From contig NZ_VTOU01000002.1 of NCBI RefSeq assembly GCF_008274695.1, positions 806,001-870,000 on the forward strand: 64,000 nucleotides of DNA. The letters are read 5' to 3'. The DNA is from Sphingomonas montanisoli. Its GTDB lineage: Bacteria > Pseudomonadota > Alphaproteobacteria > Sphingomonadales > Sphingomonadaceae. A model generated the notes under the pieces. It made no database searches and had not been told where the DNA came from. It saw nothing but the letters and a program-made list of their open reading frames with translations. Both the position numbers and the translations under genes were made by a program. Of the stretch, positions 42,712-50,306 are shown piece after piece (position 1 is the stretch's first letter; the number at the start of each line of letters is the position of its first letter).

Positions 42712-43230
42712 ATGATGCCGACCCTGACCCCCGTCGAGCAGGCCGAGTTCCTGACCGCCGTCCATTATGTCGCCGCCCGCGTGAAGGAGAGCAACTGGGA
42801 GCCGAGCTTCATCATCGGCGTCGGCCGTGGTGGCCTGACCCCGGCGGTTTATCTGAGCCACGCGACGAGCATCCCGATGCTGTCGGTCGACTATTCGTCG
42901 AACGTGCCCGACTTCGCGGCCGAACTGCTCGTGAAGCTCGCCAAGCGCACCCAGACGGGGGAGCGGCTGCTGTTCGTCGACGACATCAACGATTCGGGCG
43001 GCACGATCACCCATTTGCGCACCGGGCTGTCGGCGGCCGGCGCGGTGGCGGACAATGTCCGCTTCGCCGTGCTGATCGACAACACGATCTCGGCCGAGCG
43101 CGTCGACTATCGCTTCCGCATGATCGATCGGTCGCAGAACAAGGACTGGTTCGTGTTCCCGTGGGAAACGGTGTCGACGGTCGACAAGATCGTCGAGGAT
43201 TCGGAAGTGGTGCCGGAACGGCTGGCTTAA
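42712..43230 (+). CDS. Purine phosphoribosyltransferase (xanthine/hypoxanthine-guanine type)
   Basis: A 172-residue type I PRTase. IIGVGRGGLTPAVYLSH is the pyrophosphate loop and LLFVDDINDSGGTI the PRPP-binding acidic motif. The C-terminal hood has KDWFVFPWET. It would recycle the bases made by the deaminases to nucleotides, giving the island a salvage exit. Two adjacent ATGs (42712, 42715) follow CGGAGA. The end overlaps the convergent TetR gene by 4 bp. The exact base preference is not visible. Confidence 0.88.
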   Translation: MMPTLTPVEQAEFLTAVHYVAARVKESNWEPSFIIGVGRGGLTPAVYLSHATSIPMLSVDYSSNVPDFAAELLVKLAKRTQTGERLLFVDDINDSGGTITHLRTGLSAAGAVADNVRFAVLIDNTISAERVDYRFRMIDRSQNKDWFVFPWETVSTVDKIVEDSEVVPERLA

Positions 43231-43910
43231 GGCCGCACCCAAGCGCGCAGCAGATCGATGCTGTGGGTGAGCCATGCGGCACGCCAGTCCGCGCTGGTCA
43301 GGTCCACGCCCAACACGTTGGACAAGGTGTGGCTGTTGGCGAGGTGAAAGCGGCTCAGCGCCGTGATCGTCACGTAGAGCTGCACCGGATCGATGCCTGC
43401 GCGCATCACCCGCTTCGCCTCCCCCGCCGCGATGACGCCCGAGAGCCGTTCCTTCAGCCGCTCCGCCGCCTCGGGCACGCTGTGCGACTGGCGCAGGAAA
43501 CGGCCCTGCATCATGTTTTCGGAGCGGATCAGCCCTTCGAGCAGCGGGTTCTTTTCGAAATAGCCGAAGGTGAAACGCAACAGCGCCTCGACGCTGGCCA
43601 GCGGATCGGCGGAGTCGAGCACGACCGCAGCCTCCTTGGCGCGCAGATCGGCATAAGCCGCCTCGATCACCGTCAGGTACAGTGCCTGCTTGTTGCCGAA
43701 ATGGTGGTAGAGGAGGCGAATATTGCAGCGGGCGGCAGCGGCGATCCTTTCGATACGCCCGCCCGAAAAGCCATGCGTGCCGAACTCGCGCGTCGCCGCG
43801 CGCAGAATCGCGGCGCGCGTGCGATCGGAGTCGCGCTTTCGTGGTTCGCCCACTTGTGTTGCCGCATCTGCGATGATGTCACCCCCGTTACGAACACTAT
43901 AATGTTGCAA
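43227..43910 (-). CDS. TetR-family regulator
   Basis: Up to 227 residues. The N-terminal HTH reads RAAILRAATREFGTHGFSGGRIERIAAAARCNIRLLYHHFGNKQALY. The ligand domain includes GYFEKNPLLEGLIRSENM and resembles the RutR/YcdC-type C-terminal family. It is the only regulator in the purine island and faces both the catabolic operon end and the nucleoside-binding protein gene, so it probably controls them. The start is uncertain: TTG at 43910 has no ribosome site, and GTG at 43853 would place a 10-bp repeat copy (43858-43867) just in front of it. Confidence 0.85.
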   Translation of the reverse strand: MQHYSVRNGGDIIADAATQVGEPRKRDSDRTRAAILRAATREFGTHGFSGGRIERIAAAARCNIRLLYHHFGNKQALYLTVIEAAYADLRAKEAAVVLDSADPLASVEALLRFTFGYFEKNPLLEGLIRSENMMQGRFLRQSHSVPEAAERLKERLSGVIAAGEAKRVMRAGIDPVQLYVTITALSRFHLANSHTLSNVLGVDLTSADWRAAWLTHSIDLLRAWVRP

Positions 43911-43919
43911 TGCGGCAAC
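43858..43919. promoter_or_regulatory. Candidate TetR operator pair: 10-bp inverted repeat
   Basis: GTTGCCGCAT (43858-43867) and ATGCGGCAAC (43910-43919) are exact reverse complements 42 bp apart. The second also forms a local dyad GTTGC-N6-GCAAC (43904-43919). The position at the 5' end of the TetR gene, in the divergent gap, suggests autoregulation. Confidence 0.45.
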
Positions 43920-44037
43920 CGTAAGTAAGAATCCTGTTACCTCGTCTTGCGGACGGTCACACTTATGTTAGGATCGCCCCAACCCGCGCATGACGGGAGT
44001 AGGGGAGAGGGCGCCCGCAGGGGAACAAGGGGGCCCA

Positions 44038-45159
44038 ATGGAAAAGGTTTCGCAGCGCAACACTCTGCGCCGTCATTTGTTGGCGGCTGCCGCGCTGTCA
44101 TTCGCGTGGATCGCACCTGCGCACGCGGCCGAACCGGCGCCTGCCGCTCCGCTTCCGATTCGCATGGTGATCGTCACCGCGTTCGAGGTCGGTGCCGATA
44201 CTGGCGACAAGGCTGGCGAGTTTCAGGCGTGGGCGACCGTGATGCCCGACAAGATCGCTTTCCCGATGGGGTTTCGCGATCTGCGTTATGACGCGAAGAA
44301 GCAGGCGCTGCTGTTGTCGACCGGGGTCGGCACGAATCGCGCCGCCGCGTCGACGATGGCGCTCGGCCTCGATCCGCGTTTCGACCTCAGCAAAGCCTAT
44401 TGGATGATCGCCGCGATCGCGGGCGTGAACCCGAACGAAGCGTCGCTCGGCTCCGCTGCCTGGATCGGCGACGTGATCGACAGCGATTATGGCTATGCGG
44501 TCGACGTGCGCGAGGCGCCCAAGGGGTGGACCGCAGGGCAGTGGCCGCGCGATCGATCGGCGCCCTATCAACTGCCGCGTTCGCCCGAGACGAGCTACAA
44601 CCTGTTCCCGGTCAACAAGGGGCTGCGCGACTGGGCCTATACGCTCACCGCCAACGTGAAGTTGGCCGACACGCCCGATCTGCAGAAGATGCGCGCGACC
44701 TATACCGGCTTCCCCAAGGCGATGGAGCCGCCCAAGGTCATCAAGGGCGACGAGATTACGGGCCAGACCTTCTGGCACGGCGCTTTGCTCAACGCGCATT
44801 TCGAGAAATGGACGACCTATTGGGCGGGTGACAAAGCCCGCTTCGTGATGACCGCGATGGAAGATTCGGGCGTCATCCAGTCCATCAAGATGCTCGCCAA
44901 GTCGGGCAAGGCCGATCCGCAGCGCGTGCTCGTCCTGCGCACCGGCAGCAATTATTCGATGCCGTCGCCCGCGTCCGGGCTGGGCGCGGCGGAAAGCCTG
45001 AATTCCGAGAATTCGGGCGGCTATTCGGGGCTTCAGCCGTCGCTGGATGCTGCCTTCATCATCGGCGGCAAGGTCGTCGACGAGATTACCGACCATTGGG
45101 ACCGCTATCGGGATACGGTGCCGGGCGTCGCCGCGGGAGGGGCTTCCGCGGGGCCATAA
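44038..45159 (+). CDS. Periplasmic purine nucleoside permease/phosphorylase-like protein (NUP family)
   Basis: A 373-residue protein with a signal peptide (ending APAHAAEPA), homologous in pattern to fungal NUP purine nucleoside permeases. Markers are VVIVTAFEVGADTGDKAGEFQ, LLSTGVGTNRAAASTMAL, YWMIAAIAGVNPNEASLGSAAW and a C-terminal LRTGSNYSMP. The fold is related to nucleoside phosphorylases, so it may bind or cleave nucleosides in the periplasm. AAGGGGG precedes the ATG at 44038. With the TonB receptor downstream it looks like the outer uptake step of the purine island. Confidence 0.85.
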   Translation: MEKVSQRNTLRRHLLAAAALSFAWIAPAHAAEPAPAAPLPIRMVIVTAFEVGADTGDKAGEFQAWATVMPDKIAFPMGFRDLRYDAKKQALLLSTGVGTNRAAASTMALGLDPRFDLSKAYWMIAAIAGVNPNEASLGSAAWIGDVIDSDYGYAVDVREAPKGWTAGQWPRDRSAPYQLPRSPETSYNLFPVNKGLRDWAYTLTANVKLADTPDLQKMRATYTGFPKAMEPPKVIKGDEITGQTFWHGALLNAHFEKWTTYWAGDKARFVMTAMEDSGVIQSIKMLAKSGKADPQRVLVLRTGSNYSMPSPASGLGAAESLNSENSGGYSGLQPSLDAAFIIGGKVVDEITDHWDRYRDTVPGVAAGGASAGP

Positions 45160-45265
45160 CCAGGCCACGATATTCCAGGTCGTCCGCAGGGGGATGGATC
45201 GAGGGCAGGACGCCAAAGGCGCCACCCGAAGATCGGACCAGGGATTGCAAAAGGGGGACTGAAAC

Positions 45266-48200
45266 ATGCGTCATTATTTGAACGCAGGCGCGGCGGCCAT
45301 CGCCATCGTCGCCTGTTCGACTGCGGCTTACGCGCAGGAGACCACATCGTCGATCCGCGGCACCGTCCTTTCGGCGGGCGCGCCGGTCGGCGGTGCCAGC
45401 GTCACCGTGACCCACGTTCCGTCGGGCACGACCGCAACGGCGACCACGGGCGCCGACGGCGGCTTCACGGCTTCGGGCCTGCGCCCGGGCGGTCCGTTCA
45501 CCGTCGTCGTCACGGCGGCCGGCTATGCCGACTCGACTGTCACCGACATCAACCTGACCGCCGGCCAGCCGCTGCGCTTGCCCGTCGAGCTGGCGACGCA
45601 GGACGCGATCGTCGTCACCGCCGCGAGCATCCGCGCGACCGAGCTGTCACCCGGCCCGATCACCTCGATCGGCCGCGAACAGATCGCCACGATCGCGTCG
45701 GTCAGCCGCGACATCCGCGACATCGCCCGCCGCGATCCGTTCGCGACGATCGATCCGGGCCAGAGCCGCGGCGTCATGATTGCGGGCCAGAATGCCCGCC
45801 TGAACAAATTCTCGGTCGACGGCCTCGGTTTCTCGGACGATTTCGGCCTGAACGTCGGCGGCCTGCCCACCTCGCGCGGCCCGGTGCCGCTCAGCGCGAT
45901 CGAGCAGTTCTCGGTCAAGGTCGCGCCCTATGATGTCTCCGAAGGCAATTTCCAGGGCGGCGCGATCAACGTCATCCTGCGTTCGGGCACCAACAAGCTG
46001 ACCGGCGAAGCCTTCTACACCTACAACAGCGACAAGCTGACCGGTGACAAGATCCGGACCGGCAAGATCAATCTCGACTTCAAGTCGAAAACCTACGGCG
46101 GCTTCCTGTCGGGCCCGATCATCAAGGACAAGCTGTTCCTTGCAGTGTCCTACGAACACCTCAAGGAAGGCACGCCGATCCAGATCGGCACCGCAGGCTT
46201 CCCCAACGTCGTGCCGAACCTGACCGACGCGCAGATAACCAACATCAGTACGATCGCCAAGGCAGCCTATAACTACGACACGCTGGGCGTTCAGCAGTCG
46301 ACGATCGAAACCGACGAGAAGTGGACGGTCAAGGCAGACTGGAACATCACCGAGGGACACCGCCTCTCGGCGACCTGGATCCACAACGACTCGAACAACA
46401 GCTCGACCGCCGGTTTTTCGTCGATCGTCGGCACGTCGCCGGTGCTGGGGCTCCAGTCGAACAACTATAATCGTCCGGAAAAGGTCGATTCCTACGTCAG
46501 CCAGTTGATCTCCGATTGGTCAGACAGCTTCCACACCGAAGTCCGCGGCAATTATCGCAAATATGATCTGACCCCGCTGCCGTTCGGCGAGTTCAATTTC
46601 GCGCAGATGCAGGTCTGTCTCGACCCGACCGCAGCCGCGCAGCAGAACGGCGCCGCGAACACCAACGCGACCCTCTGCTCGCAGGGTTCGACCGCAGCGC
46701 CCGGTGCCGCGCGCCTCTATTTCGGGCCGGACCAGTTCCGCCACTTCAACTATGTTCGCTACAAGCAATATGGCGGCGATACGGCAGTCCGGTGGGAATA
46801 TAAGGACTTCTCGTTCAAGCTGACGGCGGCTTACAGCCACTTGGATGTCCAGAACGCCTTCCTTCAGAACGCCTTCGGCAACTATTATTTCGACTCAGTT
46901 GCGGACTTCCAGGCGCGCCGGGCCGGCAGCCTTGCGCTCGGCGGTTCGATCACCGGCAACCTGAACGATGCGCTCGCGAGCTTCCAGTATGATAGCTACA
47001 CGATCGGTCAGCAGGTCGCCTGGGATCCCAGCCCTGATCTGAACGTCACCGCCGGCTTCCGCACCGACATGTATGGCGGTCTCACCCCGCCGCCATTGAA
47101 CAGCTTCTTCACCGCGCGCTATGGCTTCTCAAACCGTGCGACGATCAACGGCAAATATGTCATTCAGCCGCGCTTCAGCTACACGTGGAGCCCGCTCGAC
47201 AAGCTGACGGTCAAGGGTGGCGTCGGCCTGTTCGCGGGCGGCTCGCCCAACGTGTTCCTGGGCAACAGCTACTCGGTGTCGGGTGTCGTGCAGAACAGCT
47301 TCACGATCTCGCGCAACCTGAACGGCGTCGGCTGTCAGGGTGGCATTTCGGCTGCGCTCTGTTCGGCCGCGCTCGACAATGTCGACGGTCGCACGCTCAA
47401 TCCGCTGGTGCAGTCGTTCCTGCGCACCAACACGGCGTCGCTGTCGCTCGCCAACGTCAACGCGCTCGATCCCGACTTCAAGCTGCAGTCGACCTGGAAG
47501 GCCAACTTCTCGGTCAGCTACGATCATGACTTCGACAACTTCCTGGGGTCGGGCTGGACCGCGGGCGTCGATCTGTACGGCAGCAAGGTCAATTACGCGC
47601 CGATGTATCAGGATCTCCGTCTGCGCCAGATCGGTACGGCGGCGGACGGTCGCGCGCGTTACACCTCGATCACGCCGACCAGCGCCAATACCGATCTCTA
47701 TCTGACCAACACCCGCATGGGCCACTCGCTCATCGGCGCGGTCAGCTGGAACAAGCACTTCGACTACGGCATCGACGTAGGCGGCACCTACACGCGCCAG
47801 AGCGTGAAGGATCTCAGCTCGATGAACGGCACGACCGCTTCGGGCACCTATGGCCAGAACCCGGTGATCGATCCGAATCGTGCCGCCTATGGTCGCTCGA
47901 TCTACGAGATCAAGAACAGCTGGAAGCTGCACCTCGATTTCGAGCATGAATATATCGATGGCTACAAGACCCGCCTGAATATCTTCGCCGAGCGTCGTTC
48001 GGGCATTCCGTACAGCCTGACGATGAACGACAGCGTTCAGACCAACAGCCACGGCAACGTCTTCGGCACCGCCGGCAGCTCGAACCGCTACCTGCTCTAT
48101 GTGCCGAACGTGTCGAGCATCACCGCCGATCCGCTGGTCACCTATGACTCGACCGCGACCTTCAACAACTTCGCAGCCTTCGTGACCGCGAACGGGCTGA

Positions 48201-48541
48201 AGCAGGGCAAGATCGCGAAGAAGAATTCGCAGACCGCGCCGCATTGGGACAAGATCGATCTCCACATCGATCAGGAAATCCCGCTGCCGATCGTTTCGAC
48301 GGGGAAGATCACGGTCTTCGCCGATCTCGAAAACGTGCTGAACATGCTCAACAAGAACTGGGGTTCGCTCCGCCAGGTCTCGTTCCCCTATCTCGCATCG
48401 GTGGTGAACGTCGCTTGCTCGACGACCGTGGGCAACAACTGCACCCAATATCGTTACTCGAACTTCTCGAACCCGGCGGTGGCCAACCAGGGCCGCGTCT
48501 CGCTGTGGGCGCTGCGTCTGGGTGCGCGCGTCGGGTTCTGA
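45266..48541 (+). CDS. Oar-like TonB-dependent receptor with N-terminal carboxypeptidase-regulatory-like domain
   Basis: A 1091-residue outer membrane receptor. A signal peptide (residues 1-23, ending AYAQE) is followed by an Ig-like regulatory domain (SIRGTVLSAGAPVGGASVTVT, to about residue 105). A TonB-box-like DAIVVTA precedes the plug (GRVMI-like RGVMIAGQNARLNKFSVDGLGF). A long beta-barrel ends LRLGARVGF, the terminal Phe needed for insertion. AAGGGGGA precedes the ATG. It lies about 106 bp after the nucleoside-binding gene on the same strand, so purine nucleosides or nucleotides are the likely cargo; that is inference. Confidence 0.9.
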   Translation: MRHYLNAGAAAIAIVACSTAAYAQETTSSIRGTVLSAGAPVGGASVTVTHVPSGTTATATTGADGGFTASGLRPGGPFTVVVTAAGYADSTVTDINLTAGQPLRLPVELATQDAIVVTAASIRATELSPGPITSIGREQIATIASVSRDIRDIARRDPFATIDPGQSRGVMIAGQNARLNKFSVDGLGFSDDFGLNVGGLPTSRGPVPLSAIEQFSVKVAPYDVSEGNFQGGAINVILRSGTNKLTGEAFYTYNSDKLTGDKIRTGKINLDFKSKTYGGFLSGPIIKDKLFLAVSYEHLKEGTPIQIGTAGFPNVVPNLTDAQITNISTIAKAAYNYDTLGVQQSTIETDEKWTVKADWNITEGHRLSATWIHNDSNNSSTAGFSSIVGTSPVLGLQSNNYNRPEKVDSYVSQLISDWSDSFHTEVRGNYRKYDLTPLPFGEFNFAQMQVCLDPTAAAQQNGAANTNATLCSQGSTAAPGAARLYFGPDQFRHFNYVRYKQYGGDTAVRWEYKDFSFKLTAAYSHLDVQNAFLQNAFGNYYFDSVADFQARRAGSLALGGSITGNLNDALASFQYDSYTIGQQVAWDPSPDLNVTAGFRTDMYGGLTPPPLNSFFTARYGFSNRATINGKYVIQPRFSYTWSPLDKLTVKGGVGLFAGGSPNVFLGNSYSVSGVVQNSFTISRNLNGVGCQGGISAALCSAALDNVDGRTLNPLVQSFLRTNTASLSLANVNALDPDFKLQSTWKANFSVSYDHDFDNFLGSGWTAGVDLYGSKVNYAPMYQDLRLRQIGTAADGRARYTSITPTSANTDLYLTNTRMGHSLIGAVSWNKHFDYGIDVGGTYTRQSVKDLSSMNGTTASGTYGQNPVIDPNRAAYGRSIYEIKNSWKLHLDFEHEYIDGYKTRLNIFAERRSGIPYSLTMNDSVQTNSHGNVFGTAGSSNRYLLYVPNVSSITADPLVTYDSTATFNNFAAFVTANGLKQGKIAKKNSQTAPHWDKIDLHIDQEIPLPIVSTGKITVFADLENVLNMLNKNWGSLRQVSFPYLASVVNVACSTTVGNNCTQYRYSNFSNPAVANQGRVSLWALRLGARVGF

Positions 48542-48640
48542 TCACGACGAAGCCGCATGCCCCGGTTCGCCGGGGGATGCTTCTGGGCCGCCTCTCCCGA
48601 CAGGGAGGGGCGGCTCCCTTTGTTGGGCGGGTGGGGATCG

Positions 48641-49369
48641 ATGGTTCGACCGCCCGACATGCTCGACACGAAGGGGCAGAAGCGTCATAGCCCCGAAATG
48701 CTGGACGGACGCATTCTCTTCATCGACGCCGAAGCGATCATCATCGACAAGCCTGCGGGGTTGCCGGTCGATGCGCCGCGCGACGGATCACTGAGCGTCG
48801 AAAACCACCTCCAGTCGCTCAGCTTCGGGTTCAAGCGCTGGCCGCTGCCGGTCCACCGGCTCGATCGCGACACGTCGGGCTGCCTGCTGCTCGCGCGCAC
48901 GCCCAAGGCGCACAAGCGCTTTCAGCAGGTGTTCGAGGAGGGGACGGTCCAGAAGGTCTATCTCGCGGTCCTCGACGGCATCCCCGAGGCGAGCGAGGGC
49001 GTGGTCGACATGCCGCTTACCAAGGTCTCGACCCGCGAGACGGGGTGGCGGATGGTGGCGAGCCCCAAGGGCAAGGCGGCCACCACCACATGGCGCACCG
49101 TGGCGACGCAGGGCGGCCGCGCGCTGGTCGAATTTCGGCCCACCACCGGCCGCACCCACCAGATCCGCGTCCACGCCGCGAGCGGGATCGGCGTGCCGAT
49201 CCTGGGCGATCCGGTCTATGGCCGCGAACTGGCGCATCTGATGCTGCTCCATGCCGCCTCGCTGTCGGTGCCGCGCGAGGGCAAAAGTGCGGCCGCCGCG
49301 ACCGCGCCGATGCCCGACACGTTCAAGGCGCTCGGCTTCGGCGATGACGCCAAAGATGCCAAGGGCTGA
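48641..49369 (+). CDS. RluA-family RNA pseudouridine synthase
   Basis: About 242 residues. The catalytic Asp lies in PVHRLDRDTSGCLLLA, with IIIDKPAGLPVDAP (motif I) before it and GRTHQIRVHAASGIGVPILGDPVYG (motif III) after it. It isomerises specific uridines in rRNA or tRNA. No S4 domain is present. In-frame ATGs at 48641, 48659 and 48698 compete; 48641 has GGGTGGGGAT upstream. The 3' end overlaps arfB by 26 bp. Confidence 0.88.
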   Translation: MVRPPDMLDTKGQKRHSPEMLDGRILFIDAEAIIIDKPAGLPVDAPRDGSLSVENHLQSLSFGFKRWPLPVHRLDRDTSGCLLLARTPKAHKRFQQVFEEGTVQKVYLAVLDGIPEASEGVVDMPLTKVSTRETGWRMVASPKGKAATTTWRTVATQGGRALVEFRPTTGRTHQIRVHAASGIGVPILGDPVYGRELAHLMLLHAASLSVPREGKSAAAATAPMPDTFKALGFGDDAKDAKG

Positions 49370-49769
49370 CGCGCCGGCGCTGCCCGAAAGCGCGATCGAG
49401 GAACGCTTCCTCGCCGCGACCGGGCCTGGCGGGCAGAACGTCAACAAGGTGGCGACCGCGGCGCAGATCCGGCTCGATGTCTTCGCGCTCGGCCTCGCGC
49501 CCGATGTCTATCGCCGGCTGAAGGTGCTGGCGGGCAGCAAGTGGACGAACGAGGGCGAGATCGTCATCACCGCGCGCAGCCACCGCGCGCGCGAAGCGAA
49601 CCGCGAGGATGGCCGCCGCCGCCTCGCCGAACTTGTCGCTGCAGCCCGCGTCCGCCCGGAAAGGCGGGTCAAGACCAAGCCCAGCAAGGCCGCCAAGGCC
49701 AAGCGGGTTGAAGCCAAGACCTCGCGGGGCCAGATCAAGCGTGGCCGCGCGCGGCCGAACCTGGAGTGA
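49344..49769 (+). CDS. arfB: Alternative ribosome-rescue peptidyl-tRNA hydrolase ArfB
   Basis: A protein of about 141 residues with the GGQ hydrolase motif (TGPGGQNVNKVATAAQIRLDV) and a Lys/Arg-rich C-terminal tail. The tail enters the mRNA channel of stalled ribosomes in ArfB-type factors. It releases the nascent chain without a stop codon. The N-terminus starts inside the rluA-type gene (ATG at 49344 or 49356). Length and domain order match ArfB/ICT1 rather than RF1/RF2. Confidence 0.9.
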   Translation: MTPKMPRADAPALPESAIEERFLAATGPGGQNVNKVATAAQIRLDVFALGLAPDVYRRLKVLAGSKWTNEGEIVITARSHRAREANREDGRRRLAELVAAARVRPERRVKTKPSKAAKAKRVEAKTSRGQIKRGRARPNLE

Positions 49770-49776
49770 TCCCTCG

Positions 49777-50271
49777 ATGTACGAATTCGCGGCCAAGGCT
49801 GGCTCGGACAAGCAGACCCTCTATGCCGACCTGCTTTCGGCGATCGGCGCGATTACGGCCGACGAACGCGATCCCATCGCCAACATGGCCAATGCCGCCG
49901 CTCTGATCTGGGAATTCCTGCCCGATCTCAACTGGGCGGGCTTCTACCGCGTCGACGAAGCAGGCACGGACCTCGTCCTCGGGCCGTTTCAGGGCAAGGC
50001 GGCGTGCATCCGGATCGAAAACGGGCGCGGCGTATGCGGCACGGCGATGGCCACGCGCGAGATACAGTGCATCGAAGACGTCCACGCCTTTCCCGGCCAC
50101 ATCGCCTGCGACGCGGCGTCGGCCTCCGAACTGGTCGTGCCGATCGAACATGAGGGACGGTTGCTAGGTGTTCTCGACCTCGACAGCCCGATTCCGGGCC
50201 GCTTCGATCATGACGACGTTGTCGGATGCGCCGAACTGATGGCGGTGCTGGGTCCGCGCATCGCGGGGTGA
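49777..50271 (+). CDS. msrC: Free methionine-(R)-sulfoxide reductase (GAF-domain)
   Basis: A 164-residue GAF-fold enzyme that reduces free L-methionine-(R)-sulfoxide. The three cysteines used in catalysis are in place: AACIRIENG, GRGVCGTA and HIACDA. NWAGFYRVD at the front and ELVVPIEHEGRLLGVLDLDSP at the back are family-typical. The ATG at 49777 lies 8 nt after the arfB stop, with GGAGTG upstream. It continues an rluA-arfB-msrC run. Confidence 0.92.
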   Translation: MYEFAAKAGSDKQTLYADLLSAIGAITADERDPIANMANAAALIWEFLPDLNWAGFYRVDEAGTDLVLGPFQGKAACIRIENGRGVCGTAMATREIQCIEDVHAFPGHIACDAASASELVVPIEHEGRLLGVLDLDSPIPGRFDHDDVVGCAELMAVLGPRIAG

Positions 50272-50306
50272 CGATCGGCGTTGGGGCGACTAGCATTGTA
50301 CCGTCC

